The notes below the pieces were generated by a model. The model saw only the letters and a program-made list of their open reading frames with translations. It did no database searches and was not told where the DNA came from. A program made the translations under genes and the position numbers. From Streptomyces sp. MH60 (GTDB lineage Bacteria > Actinomycetota > Actinomycetes > Streptomycetales > Streptomycetaceae), in NCBI RefSeq assembly GCF_002939385.1, contig NZ_MULI01000011.1, positions 1 to 64,000 of the forward strand: a stretch of 64,000 nt of DNA, given 5' to 3'. Below, one piece after another: positions 27,049 to 38,500 of this stretch; within the stretch, counting starts at the first letter, position 1; each line of letters opens with the position of its first letter.

Positions 27049-27665
27049 GGCTGGGTCGTGGCTACCTTCAGGCCGAACCCGATCAGTACGACCCCGGTGA
27101 CACGGTCCATGGCCCGGCGTACGGCCGGCTTCTCGAAGAAGGCGCGCGCCTTGGCCAGCAGCAGGACGTACCCGCCGAGCCAGAGCGCGGTGAGCACCGC
27201 GTGTACCAGGACCAGCAGGGCCATACCGGTGTGCGGGGACAGTCCGGTCGGGGCCAGCGTCGGCAGCAGACCCGTGTAGAAGACGGCGATCTTGGGATTG
27301 AGAACGTTGCTCACCAGGCCGGTCCGCCACGGGTTGCCGCGCGGCGCGGCAGAGGCGGCCGCTGGTGTCCGAGAACGACTGCTACGGCTCTGCAAAAGTG
27401 CCTGGACGCCGAGGAAGAGCAGGTAGCCGGCCCCGGCCAGCTTGACCACCGTGTACGCGGTGGCGGACGCGGACAGAACGGCGGCGAGGCCGGCCACCGT
27501 GAGCACGCCCCAGACCAGCAGTCCCGCGGTGATGCCGCCCACGGTCCGGAGTCCGTCCCGCCAGCCTGCGGAGACGGCCCGCTTGGTCACGACGGCCATG
27601 TCCGGCCCGGGCACCATGGTCAGCACCGCCAGCACACCGGTGGCGGTCACGAACTGTATGAGCAT
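27045..27665 (-). CDS. LysE/RhtB-family amino-acid exporter
   Basis: A 206-residue membrane protein with about six helices. The family signature at the N-terminus is TMVPGPDMAVVTKRAVSAGW, with NVLNPKIAVFYTGLLP in the middle. It likely exports an amino acid or a derivative. Immediate downstream overlap with a truncated acetyltransferase suggests this corner was rearranged. Confidence 0.85.
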   Translation of the reverse strand: MLIQFVTATGVLAVLTMVPGPDMAVVTKRAVSAGWRDGLRTVGGITAGLLVWGVLTVAGLAAVLSASATAYTVVKLAGAGYLLFLGVQALLQSRSSRSRTPAAASAAPRGNPWRTGLVSNVLNPKIAVFYTGLLPTLAPTGLSPHTGMALLVLVHAVLTALWLGGYVLLLAKARAFFEKPAVRRAMDRVTGVVLIGFGLKVATTQP

Positions 27666-27965
27666 GCTCGTAGTCTCACACCAGCCGCCCCGTGCCGGAT
27701 CGCGGCCCTGGACGCACTTGACCCACACACTGGTGAAAGCCTCGCTTACGGCGTTGCCGCAGCGCGGTGTCGTGTGTGCACCTGAACGAGCGGCTGCGGA
27801 GCCTGCTGATGGCCAGAGATCCGAAGGCTCGGGCCTCCGCGGTGTCCGGGCTGTCGCCCGGGCGGCCGGGGATGAGCGCAATCATCCGACTCTCGTTCGA
27901 TACGCCGCCCGCGAGGTCTTCCACCTGGTCAGACCGGGTTCCCGTACCCCCGCGTTACAGGGGCG
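27666..27965. other. No intact gene; decayed coding tail upstream of pcaL fragment 2
   Basis: The last 70 bp before 27966 encode EVFHLVRPGSRTPALQGRP-stop, diverged from the corresponding tail before 24770 (VYALVEPLSRTPALRGLP-stop). Both are remnants of the same former upstream neighbour of pcaL, which I do not recognise. Confidence 0.5.
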
Positions 27966-28029
27966 TCCGTGATACGTGAGAAGGTCGGGAGCGTGAGTGA
28001 GACACCACCGAACACCCTGCAATACCGCT
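27966..28029 (+). repeat. 64-bp direct repeat, copy 2
   Basis: Second copy of 24770-24833, 62 of 64 identical. Between the copies lie the MmyB regulator, hydrolase, GNAT remnant and LysE genes (about 3.2 kb). Confidence 0.88.
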
Positions 28030-28100
28030 TTGACGGGCCAGAGGAGGCCCCGGTCCTGATCCTCGGTCCCTCACTGGGCACCACATGGCACAGGTTGTAG
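27993..28100 (+). pseudogene. Truncated pcaL 5' end, fragment 2
   Basis: Thirty-five codons starting MSETPPNTLQYRFDGPEEAP match the N-terminus of the intact PcaL at 44253 closely. They then hit an in-frame TAG at 28098-28100, just after the GTTWH motif. A ribosome-binding site GGGAG is intact. This is the native 5' end of pcaL displaced by insertion of the downstream island. Confidence 0.85.
28018..28039. repeat. Left attachment-site candidate (attL core)
   Basis: The 22-bp core starts TGCAATACCGCTTTGACG and is identical to 44278-44299. Homology on both sides is lower than within the core, as expected if crossover happened here. Confidence 0.72.
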
Positions 28101-28566
28101 AAACCGTCCTGGGCGTCTATGCCAGTCCAGCAAGGGCATGGAATTGCAGGTCAGGGCCTTTTGGCCCGAGCGGTTCTGCCCAGTTGGTGATGGCGGTGTG
28201 ACACGAGGGTGATATCGCGAGGCCCCAACGAGGTCCGTCCTCTTGGCGGGATTTCTCAGCGGATCGATGAAACGGCGAAGCCGCAATCGAGTACTCCGTT
28301 GCGGCTTCGCCGTGAGATGCCACCAGCTGGCGCGTGCGACGTGGTCGGTTTCTCGTGCGGTCCTTGTGCCTGTAACTCGTTCGGGTGCGTGATTTGCGAT
28401 CGCACCCGCTCAACCGACGGGACTAGGGTGTGCGCCCGTCCCAGCGAGACCGGGTCATGCAGAGCAGCACCGGGGGCCGGCCCTCAGCTGTGCCTGGGTC
28501 TTCCTCACGCAGCGCGCCCGGACCCGTTATCTCAGGGAATCGGTCCGGGCGCTCGGCGACGGAGGG
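28101..28566. other. Gene-free stretch between pcaL fragment 2 and the FG-GAP gene
   Basis: About 470 bp without credible coding potential on either strand. The only clear structure is the 14-bp-arm hairpin at 28273-28312. It may contain the arm-type integrase sites of the island, but no repeats confirming that were found. Confidence 0.5.
28273..28312. terminator. Strong hairpin, probable terminator of the FG-GAP gene
   Basis: CGGCGAAGCCGCAA (28273-28286), 12-base loop, TTGCGGCTTCGCCG (28299-28312); all 14 pairs match. It lies 255 bp past the leftward gene's stop. No T-run follows, as is usual in streptomycetes. Confidence 0.65.
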
Positions 28567-31500
28567 TCATCCGATGGCGATGCGGTCCTTCCAGTACGAG
28601 CGGGATGTGATGATCTCGGAGCCTGCGCCGGGGAGTACGTCGGGTTTTCCGGCGTATATCCGGACCGAGCCGTCCGAGCGGACGGTCCAGACGTCGGGGA
28701 CGGAGTCGCCGGTGACGTCGGGGGTACCGAGGATGTGTGGGATGGAGGCGCGGGACCAGCCGCCGCCGGAGTATGCGATGTCCGCGCCGCCTGCGGAGTT
28801 GGCTCCGGAGGCCAGCGAGTTGAGGTCGACTCCGTTGCCGGAGGTGTTGGCGATGCCCTTGCGGAGGCGGAGGGCGGCGTCGGGGTCGGACCGGTAGATC
28901 ATGTCGGCGACTCCGTCGCCGGATACGTCCCCGACGGTGACGATGTCCCGGGCGTCCCAGAGAGTCGAGGTCAGCCGGGTCGCGCTGCTGATCGTGGCCC
29001 CGTGGTATCCGACCAGTGCCCACAGTTCCGTGCCGGCACGGGCGAGGAAGTCGGTCTTCCCGTCACCGGTGATGTCACCGGCTGCCATGATCTGGTCCAT
29101 CGACGCGGGCGACGGGGCGCCTGCCGGAAGGATGATCTCTCTTCGCTTGTCGACGTTCACCGCGCCGTAGCCGTCGCCCGGGTAGACCCACAGCTTCCCG
29201 CCGACCCTGACGACGAGGTCTTGGAGGCCGTCACCGCCGTAGATGTCACCGTTGTGGGTGATCAGGGAGCCCTTGAAGTGGCCGGAGGGTGCGGCGACGA
29301 ACGGCGGCAGACCGTCCTCCGAGCTCGGGTCCTTGGAGGGATTGGCGCGGTAGGCGCCGGGCATGGAGTAGTCGAGGTCTCCGCTGGCGCGGGCGAGGTC
29401 GGGTGTGGCCTGGGACGGGTAGAGGGCGAGGTTGCCCGCGGCAGTCACGACCATGAGGTCGGCGAGGTCGTCGCCCGTGAAGTCGCCGGCGTTGTCGGCT
29501 TCGTCGCGCGGGCTGACGTAGAAGAAGTAGAGGGCCGGGGTGGAGGCGTTGCCTGCCCCGTCGACAGCGCGGATGTAGAGGACGTTGGGGCCGGCTGTCG
29601 GGGGTTTGGCTCCTGTGATGGTAGTCGGGGTGGTGACGGCGGTTCCCGCGGTACGGCTCTTGGAGAAGTTGTAGTTGGAACCGTTGAAGGAGTATTCGAA
29701 GCGGACGGTGTCGGTGGAGCCGGCGTAGACGGTGAAGGAGCCCGCCGTACCGAACTTCAGCTTCGACCAGTTGGCGTCCTCGGCGTCGTTTCCGAAGCCG
29801 TTCTCCGAGCCGTCGGCGTCGGGGAAGTCGGTGGAGGTGACCTTGGGACGTTTGGGCGCGGTGGTGTCCAGGACGAACCGGCAGGGCGTCTTCGCCGGCG
29901 AGTAGCCGGAGGTGGCGCCCTTGTCGTCGATGCTGCGGACCCGCCAGGAGTACAGGGTGCCGTTGGTCAATTTGCTGGTGGGGAAGGCGGGCGTGGAGCG
30001 CAGGGCATCGCCGCCGTCACTGCCGGTGGACACCTTGCCCGTGGAGCCGAGCACGTCGCCGGTGGTGCCCCACTTGCCGGTGGGCCAGAGATCGAAGTCC
30101 AGATAGTCGAGGTTGCTGTCCTTGTCCTTGCCTCGCGCAGTGAAGGTGACACTGCCTGCGCCCATCCGGACGTACGGTTCGGTGGTGGTGCACTTGGCGT
30201 CGGGGGACAAGTCGAGGTTGGTGGGGGACGAGGGGCGCCGGTTGTAGACGAGTTCGAGTGCGGGGCCGTTGTCGCCGTTGGCCTGGAACTTCTTCCAGGC
30301 GTATTGCGATTTCTCGTCTCTGGCGCGCATCCCGAAGGTGATTTTGGAGCGGCCGAGGTCGGCGTAGTTCTGTGCGGCCTTCTTCACGTCGAAGGTCTCG
30401 TAGGCGTCGCGGCAGCCGGATTTGTAGCCGTGCGCGAAGCTACGGGTCTGCAGTTTGTTGCCGTCGGTCAGTTTTGGGGCGTTCTTCCAGTTGGTCTTCT
30501 TGCTGATCGCTCCGGTGACGTGGACGCTCATCGACCGGGCGCTGCAGGACCAGGAGTACGTTTCCAGCAGGCGCAGCTTGGCGCTGCTGATCTTCGCTCC
30601 CTTGAGGTTCTTGTCGAAGTTCATGTTGAAGAAGGAGCGGGATGTGCCCCAGGTGTCGGACTCGAAGCCGACCCGGGCCTCGTGGGTGCCGCCCTTGTTG
30701 AAGCCCTTGCCGTTGTAGAAGGTGGCGTTGGGATGCCGGCTGTAGGCGGTCGTCCAGTTGTCCATGTGTTTGGTGACGGACGGGTCGACGAAGACCGGGT
30801 AGGTCGTCTCCGGATCGTTGAGGAAGTTCAGGTCCGGGGTGATCACCCAGTTGTCGCCCGAGAGGTCGGACTCCACGGTGTTGCCCAGGGAGTCCGGTGA
30901 CGGCCCGTCGAGCAGCGGTAGCGAAAGGGTCGCTGCCGATCCCGTCTGTGACGGTGCGGGGGTGGGTTCGGCGGGGGCGGTGGGTGTGGCGGTCTCGGAC
31001 GGTGTGACTTCGGGGCCGTCGGTGGGCGTGGGCAGGCTGGGGGCTTCGGATTCCCGGTCAGTCTGCTCGTCCGACTCGGCGTCGTTCGTCGCCTCTTCGG
31101 CCGGTACCGGCTCCGGTGTCCAGGACTGCGAGTTGCCGGGCTCGGGGCTCTCCGAGCCGGTCGGCTGGGCCGTGGCGCCGACCTGTCCGTCGGTGACGGC
31201 GGGCTGGCCGGTGGAGTCCCACATCAGTGGGGTGCCGGAGCTGGCCACCTCGGTGCCGTAGAAGGTCTCGGCCGTCAGGACGCCGGAGAGCGGGGCGAGG
31301 CGGAAGGTCAGGTCTTCGGAGGTGATGCCGTAGGAGAGCTGCTGCACCAGCGGGTTGGCTGCGGCCGCACGGTTCTTCAGGACGAGGAGCTGGGCGAAGC
31401 CGTCGTTGTCCGCGGTGAGCACCAGGTCCGCGCCAGGGAAGATCTCCGGATACAGGGCGCGAGAACCGTCGATGACGGGAGCGGGGACCGGGCCCGGCCA

Positions 31501-32040
31501 AGTGAGCTGGATGGCGTACTCACCGGCATCGCCCACATAGAGCGTGACAAGATCGCTTGCTCCTGCTGCGGCCGCGGTTGGAGCATCTTTTGCCAGTGAC
31601 ACACGCCGCACCCCGGCTCGCGAGGCCCGCTCCGGGGTCTGCTTGCCTGAGCCTGCGGTGAACACCATCCGGGTGCTGGTGGCCGTGGTCTCCCAGCCGG
31701 CTTCGCTGCGCCGCAGATCCGTGTTGATCGCACGCCATTCGCCGTCCCTGTGGACTCGGACCGGCGAGGCGTGGAATCGGGTGGCGAGCTGGCCGTCGGG
31801 GCGGGCCCAAGTGGTCGAGTACTCGGTGCGGTCTGCCGTGACTTCGACCTGCTTGCCCGTGCGGGCGGCCTGGACGAAGGCGGCGCTCTCCGTGACAGCC
31901 TTCGCCCGCTGAGGCTTGGCCGGCCGTCGTGCATCGGAGCCGTCGAACCCGGCATAACCGATGCCGGTCGCTGCGACCGCCGCGGCGAGGGCGAACACCA
32001 GGGTGCGCCGTCCGGGCATACGGAACTGGCTGGTTGGCAT
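28567..32040 (-). CDS. Large exported DNRLRE-domain / FG-GAP (VCBS) repeat protein, partner of the RHS toxin locus
   Basis: An 1157-residue secreted protein. It has an N-terminal signal segment (RRTLVFALAAAVAATGIGYA) and a Ser/Thr/Pro/Glu-rich linker at about 290-370. A DNRLRE-like beta domain spans about 413-600, then Fn3-like and bacterial-Ig-like stretches. Five FG-GAP repeats fill about 850-1150, each with an Asp-rich core such as DFTGDDLADL, DITGDGKTDF and DVSGDGVADM. Proteins of this architecture commonly sit beside RHS toxins in streptomycetes. A structural or surface role with the divergent RHS protein is inferred. No catalytic motif was seen. ATG 32040 follows a GA-rich stretch; ATG 32019 is an alternative. 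Confidence 0.8.
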   Translation of the reverse strand: MPTSQFRMPGRRTLVFALAAAVAATGIGYAGFDGSDARRPAKPQRAKAVTESAAFVQAARTGKQVEVTADRTEYSTTWARPDGQLATRFHASPVRVHRDGEWRAINTDLRRSEAGWETTATSTRMVFTAGSGKQTPERASRAGVRRVSLAKDAPTAAAAGASDLVTLYVGDAGEYAIQLTWPGPVPAPVIDGSRALYPEIFPGADLVLTADNDGFAQLLVLKNRAAAANPLVQQLSYGITSEDLTFRLAPLSGVLTAETFYGTEVASSGTPLMWDSTGQPAVTDGQVGATAQPTGSESPEPGNSQSWTPEPVPAEEATNDAESDEQTDRESEAPSLPTPTDGPEVTPSETATPTAPAEPTPAPSQTGSAATLSLPLLDGPSPDSLGNTVESDLSGDNWVITPDLNFLNDPETTYPVFVDPSVTKHMDNWTTAYSRHPNATFYNGKGFNKGGTHEARVGFESDTWGTSRSFFNMNFDKNLKGAKISSAKLRLLETYSWSCSARSMSVHVTGAISKKTNWKNAPKLTDGNKLQTRSFAHGYKSGCRDAYETFDVKKAAQNYADLGRSKITFGMRARDEKSQYAWKKFQANGDNGPALELVYNRRPSSPTNLDLSPDAKCTTTEPYVRMGAGSVTFTARGKDKDSNLDYLDFDLWPTGKWGTTGDVLGSTGKVSTGSDGGDALRSTPAFPTSKLTNGTLYSWRVRSIDDKGATSGYSPAKTPCRFVLDTTAPKRPKVTSTDFPDADGSENGFGNDAEDANWSKLKFGTAGSFTVYAGSTDTVRFEYSFNGSNYNFSKSRTAGTAVTTPTTITGAKPPTAGPNVLYIRAVDGAGNASTPALYFFYVSPRDEADNAGDFTGDDLADLMVVTAAGNLALYPSQATPDLARASGDLDYSMPGAYRANPSKDPSSEDGLPPFVAAPSGHFKGSLITHNGDIYGGDGLQDLVVRVGGKLWVYPGDGYGAVNVDKRREIILPAGAPSPASMDQIMAAGDITGDGKTDFLARAGTELWALVGYHGATISSATRLTSTLWDARDIVTVGDVSGDGVADMIYRSDPDAALRLRKGIANTSGNGVDLNSLASGANSAGGADIAYSGGGWSRASIPHILGTPDVTGDSVPDVWTVRSDGSVRIYAGKPDVLPGAGSEIITSRSYWKDRIAIG

Positions 32041-32580
32041 CGTGAGAGGTCCCCTTCCCCATGCCCGGCACGCAGATCCACGTGTGCGGGCTCCTCCGGA
32101 ACGATGTGGCCGGCCATGGCGAAGCGGACCGTTCCGTACGGGGGCGCGGGCATGGCAGGGCGAGCTGATGATGACTCATGAGCCGTCTGTCGTCACCCTG
32201 TGAGTTCACACGGCCGGGGCTCGGACCGGCTGGCTTGTCTTCGTACAGGTGCGCCACCCCGCCCGGCTGACGGGTGAGCAAGGAGTCGAGCGAGGTCCCC
32301 ATACCGGCATCAAATGCCCTCTATGTAAGGCACTTTGAGTGGGTATCAGGCGCCATTCCGTGAACTCATGCCTACCGCGAGATCTACACCCTCTCAGAGC
32401 GATATGGCCTGCTTGCTGCACTCTGTGAGTGACTTTGTCGATACATGGCGTGACGATGATCACTAACACCCCGAGTGTCTGGCGTTTCTTCACAGACCTC
32501 TCACAGAATTCGCCCGATCTGTTTCGTCCTGCGCGAGGTCCCTCTCCGACCCCGCTCCAAGTGGTCCGGGGGGACCCTCC
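32041..32580. other. Divergent promoter region between FG-GAP and RHS genes
   Basis: A 540-bp intergenic region of lower GC than its surroundings, with no credible gene. It should hold both divergent promoters. No operator dyad or known motif was recognised. Confidence 0.5.
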
Positions 32581-35500
32581 GTGTTCGGTCGAACTCGCTC
32601 GTCTCGAAGTCTGCGCGTCCGCAGAGCCGTCGTCGCCGCAGCCGGTGCCGCCGTGCTCGTCGGCCTGCTGCCCGCGACATCGGTGGCCGTGCCGCCGGTT
32701 CCGCCGGTCAACGAACCGGGGCGCGAGGCCCTGCGTCTCGAGTCGCTCGACAAAGTCGTTCCGGCCGACGGCACTCCGGTCAACCAGGACGTCGAGAGCC
32801 TGAAGACCGACGTTCCGCAGGACAGGCAAGAAGCACCGTCCGGTACCGCCACTCCACTTCCCGCGTCCACCGCAACGGTCACCTTTCCGTCCGGTGCCGC
32901 ACGGAGCCTGTCCGCCGCCGTCGAGCCCCAGACTGCGGACCAGATCCCGGTCACGCTCGCCCCGGCCGAGGGGCAGCCCACCCCCACCGGTGCGTGGGGA
33001 GTGACCGTGGACGCCCGCACCGACGTCACCACGCAGGGCGTGGACGGTGCGGTCATCCGCGTCGACCCGCCGGACACAGGGGCGGTGCCGGTCGCGCTCT
33101 CGCTGGACTACGGAACCTTCGAGAACCTCTACGGCGCCGACTGGGGCTCCCGCCTGCGTCTGGTCCAGTTCCCCGCGTGCTACCTGACCACTCCCGACGC
33201 CGAGGAGTGCCAGGCATACACGGAACTGGAGACGGTCAACGACCCGGCCACCAACACGGTCTCCGCGACCGTCGACCCGGCCGCCGACGACACCGTTGCC
33301 GCGGCGTCCGAAGGCACCTCCGCGCAGTCAGCCGGCTCCCGCCTCCTGAACGCGGAAGGCAGCGGCGACTCCACCGTGATCGGTGCGGTCGATTCCGGAG
33401 CCGGCCCCGGCGGCTCGTTCAAGGCGACGCCCCTCGCCTCGAGCGGCTCCTGGTCGCATGCCGGCAGTTCCGGCGCCTTCGTCTGGTCCTACCCGCTGAC
33501 CGTTCCAGCGCCCCCGGCCGGCCCCGTGCCGAAGATCGCGCTCACCTACAACTCGCAGTCCGTGGACGGCCGCACCGGCGTCTCCTCCCCTCAAGGCTCG
33601 TGGATCGGTGAGGGCTGGGACTACAACCCCGGCCACATCGAGCGCCGTTACCGCAGCTGCAAGGACGACCGGAAGACCCTGGATGCCGGCGCCCCCAACA
33701 ACACGGCCAAATCCGACAAGACTTCCGACCTGTGCTGGGTCTCGCATAACGCGGTGATGTCCCTCGCCGGCCGGACCACCGAGCTGGTCCGCGTCGGCAC
33801 CACCAACACATACCGGCCCGCGTCCGACGACGGCACCAGGGTCACACTCAAGACCGGAGCGGCGAACGGCGACAACGACGGCGAGTACTGGGAGGTAACC
33901 AGCACCGACGGGACCGTGTACACCTTCGGCCGGCACGAGGTCGGCGACGGCCACGCCGACACCAACTCGGTCTCCACGGTCCCCGTCTTCGGTAACCATC
34001 CCGGCGAACCCTGCCATGCCACCGCCTTCGCCGACTCCCGCTGCGGAGCGGGTAAGCAGCAGGCGTGGCGCTGGGGCCTGGACAAGGTCGCCGACGTCCA
34101 TGGCAACGTGATGGTCGTCAACTGGAAGCAGGAGACGAACTATTACGCCGTCCGGGACAAGCGCAAGACCCCGGAAGCCTACGAGCGCTTCGCCTACCCC
34201 ACCACCATCGACTACGGAATGCGCTCGGACGACCTGTCCAAGCCCTCCGGGCAGGTCAGCTTCGGCGTCAAGCAGCGCTGCCTGAAGTCCACCACCGCCT
34301 GTGACCCGGCGAACTTCGCCAAGACCGACGACCCGGGCGCCTACCGCCCCTGGTGGGACACCCCCGGCAACCTCAACTGCAAATCGACGTCCAAGCTCTG
34401 CCCCGGCTTCCCGTCCTTCTGGACACAGATGCGCCTGGACACCGTCACCACCCTTGGTGCCCGCCCCGGCGTGACGGGCCTCGGCAAGGTCGACGTCTAC
34501 GCCCTCCACCAGTCCTTCCCAGACGACTGGTACGACACCTCCCCAGGACTCTGGCTCAACTCGATCACCCGCACCGGATACGGGCCCGGCGACACGAGCG
34601 GCACCGTCCAGTCCAAGGACGGTGTGAGCTTCGCCGAGTACCGCGTCGGCTCCTCCTCTCCGCTCCAGTCCCGGCTGCGTGACCGCCAGCTCCCCAACCT
34701 CGTCCGCACCAGCCCCAAGGACCAGCGCCCCGCCTTCACCCGCCCCCGCATCGGCACCGTCGCCACCGAGGCCGGCGCCGACATCGAGGTCGAATACACC
34801 GGAGGCTGCGCCACCCCGCCGTCCGAGGACAAGGGCAAGGCGAACGGAACCTGCTACCCCGTCCGCTGGTCCCCGGACGGCGACGAGAAGACTCCCGCCA
34901 AGCAGTGGTTCAACAAGTACGTCGTCGACTCCGTCGTGGAGACCGACAAGGTCACCAACCACGGTCTGCCGATCGTCACCAAGTACAGGTACACCGGCCC
35001 CGCCTGGGCCAAGTCCGACGACGAGTTCCAGCGACCCGCCCTGCGCACGTACAGCGACTGGCAGGGCTACCGCCAGGTGTCCGTCACCAAGGGCAGCAAG
35101 ACCACTTCGAGCAAGACCGGCAACGACGACCCGCAGTCGCAGTCGTACTCCGAAACCCGCTACTTCCTCGGCACCGGCGGCGAGGTCAAGGACACCACCG
35201 GCACATACACCCTGGTCAGCGACGACGCCCCTCAGTACGCGGGCCAGGTCGCCGAGGCCCTCACCTACAAGGACTCGGGCAAGCAGCTCGTTCGGCGCAC
35301 CCTGAACTTCCCCTGGTCCAAGCAGACCGCCTCCCGCGCCCGGGAGGCGGAGGACGGCTCTGCCATGGAACCGCTCCTCGCCCACCGCGTCGGCATCAAA
35401 CGCACCGATGACATCCAGTCCCTCGACGACGGATGGCAGTCCAAGCGCACCCTCACCACCGTCGACGACACCTACGGACTAGCCACCGAGATCGAAAGCT

Positions 35501-38500
35501 TCGTCGTCAAGCCCGACGGCACCGGCGAAGCGCGCTCCGAGCAGGAATGCACCCGCAACACCTACGTCCACAACACCGACGCACACCTGATCGGCCTGAT
35601 CTCCCTGAGCCGGACGATCGCCGTTCCCTGCGCCCAATACGTCGGCGCGAACTACGCCACGCACCTGCTGAAATCGGTCCGCACCAGCTACGACAACCTC
35701 ACCAACGCCGCCACGCCGCTCAAGGGCCTGCCCACCACCGTCGCCGAATCCAACGGCGAGGGCGACGCACACAGCGTCGTCACCACCACCACCTACGATC
35801 CGCTGGGCCGCATCCGCAAGGTCACCAGGCCCAGTCAGGGAACCACCGAGAACGTCTACACACCAGCCGACACCGGAGGCCCGCTCACCGGCCTCAAGAC
35901 CATTAATGCCCTCGGGCATGCCACCACGACCACCTTCGACCCCGGCCGCTCCCTCCCGCTCACCGTCACCGACCCCAACGGCCGCGTGACCCGGTACGAG
36001 TACGACGACCTCGGCCGCCTGGTCAAGGGCTGGTCCCCGACCCGCTCCGGTGGGACCCAGACCCCCGACGTCCAATTCAGCTACCAACAGGCCACCGCCA
36101 CCCCCTCAAGGACCAGCCCTGCCGCCGTCACCACCAAGACGATCAGGGACGACGGCAGCTACGCCTCCTCGGTCACCATTTACGACGGCCTGCTCCGCCC
36201 GGTCCAGACCCAGAACGAGGCGCACGGCCCCGGTCGCATCATCACCGACACCTCCTACGACGACCACGGCCGGGCCAGCATCGTTACCAACGGCTACCTC
36301 GCCGCGGACCAGCCGACCACGACCCTCTTCCAACCCAGGTCCACGACCCTCATCCCCAGCTACGTCAAGACCCAGTACGACGGCATGGGCCGCACCGTCC
36401 GGCAAGCGACCTACCACGACGGTGACTTCGAGTACGAGACCTTCACCTCGTACGGACCGAACACCGTGCACGTGGACCCCCCGGGCAACACATCCCCGTC
36501 CACCTGGACCACCACCGACGCCCTCGGCCGGGTCACCGAGATCGAGCAGTACACCGACGCCGACCAGTCGACCACCCGGTCGACCCGCTACGCCTACGAC
36601 GTCCGAGGCAACCGCTCGGAAGTCACCGATCCGGCGGGCAACAAGTGGACGTACAAGTACGACGTACGCGGCCGTGTGGTCGAGGCCACCGACCCGGACA
36701 CCGGTACCACCAAAACGACCGCGTACGACGGCGCCGACCGCCCCCTCACCACCGTCGACGCCAACGGCAAATCCCTGCACACGACCTACGACGCGCTCGG
36801 ACGAGTGACGGCCGTCCGCGAGGGTTCAGCCACGGCCAACCCAGTCAAGTCCTTCACCTTCGACGCTGTCGGCGCCCTCGGTATGCCGGTCGCCTCGACC
36901 CGTCACATGCCGGACGGCGACTACGTCACCAGGATCAACGGCTACACCACCGACTACCAGCCCACCGGGCGGGACATCACCATCCCCGCCAACACCAAGA
37001 CCACCGGGCTCTCGGGCACGTATAGCTACACCTACAGCTACACACCGACCGGCAAGCCCCTCTCGGTGACCTACCCGGCCAAGGGCGGCATCTCCTCCGA
37101 GAAAGTGGTCACCCGCTACAACGAGGACGGCCTGCCCGAGTCAACAGCGGGCGCCGACTGGTATACCGCTGACGTCACCTACTCCCCGTTGGGTGAAGTC
37201 CTGCGCACCGTCTCTGGCTCCCAGCCCTATCGCGTGTGGACCACCAACTTTATCGACCCCCACACCGGACGCCTCCAACGCACCGTCGCCGACCGCGAGA
37301 CCGCTTCACCTCACCGCATCACCGACAGCTACTACTCCTACGACGCCTCCGGCACCATCACCTCGCACGCCCGCAAGCTGAGCGAAGCCGCAAGCTCCAC
37401 CTGGGACACACAGTGCTTCACCTACGACGCCCTCGGTGAACTCGTCCACGCCTGGACCTCCAACATCGCCCCCACCGGCACGGGCAACGGCTGCAAGACC
37501 GCCAACGGCGCCACCTTCGGCTACCGAACCGACTACGCAGCCTCGCCCGGCCCCGTCGCGGACGCTCCGAACGCGGACGCCGACACCTCCAGCCCAGACG
37601 CCTCGCTGACCAGCACGCTCGCAGCAGCCGCCCCGGCCACCGGCACCGTGGCATCCTCCACCACCGCCTACCGCCAGGCATTCACCTACGACTGGATCGG
37701 CAACCGCTCCACCCTCACCGAGCACCACGTCACCGACCCCACCAAGAACATCACCTACCGCTCCAACTACGGCACCACCACCGGAAACGGCACAACCGAA
37801 CCGGTCACCACCCAGCCGCACACCCTCGCCTGGGTCTCCACCACCCCCACCGGATCCGGCAGCTCCTACACCTACGACCTGGCCGGCAACACCACCAAAC
37901 GCGACCTCGCCAACGACACCCAGAACTTCACCTGGACCACCGAGAACAAGCCGGCCACCGTCACCACCGGCGCCACCACCGTCAACTACACCTACGACAC
38001 CGGCGGCCAACGCCTCCTGGAGAACTCCAGCGAAGGCTCCACCCTCTACCTTCCCGGCGGCGAACTCACCACCGACAGCACGGGAAAGATCACCAAGGCA
38101 ACCCGCAACTACGTCCACCCCGGCGCCCCGACAGTCGTCCGCACATCGAACGGCACCAGCACCGGCCACACCCGCAACATCCAACTCGCCGACCATCTGG
38201 GTACCGCCAACACCACCATCCAGATGGCCGCCAACCAGCCGGTCACCAGGCGGGCCTTCAAGCCCTTCGGCGAGGCCCGCGGCCCCCAGCCGACCTCCTG
38301 GCCGGACAGGCGCAGCTACCTGGGCACCGGCATCGACGACACCGCCACCGGCCTCACCCACATCGGCGCACGCGAGTACGACCAGGCCAACGGCCGCTTC
38401 ATCAGCGCGGACCCGCTCCTGGACATCACGGACCCGCTGCAGATGAACGGCTACGCCTACGCCAAGAACAGCCCCATCAGCACCAGCGACCCCGACGGCA

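Noticed and set aside
27442..27972. A 176-codon + strand frame antisense to LysE ending in the repeated tail
   Set aside because: Only the last about 30 codons show homology (to the tail before 24770); the rest is antisense shadow of LysE.
28273..28312. The 14-bp-arm hairpin considered as an integrase attachment structure
   Set aside because: It is not repeated at the right end of the island and fits better as a terminator.
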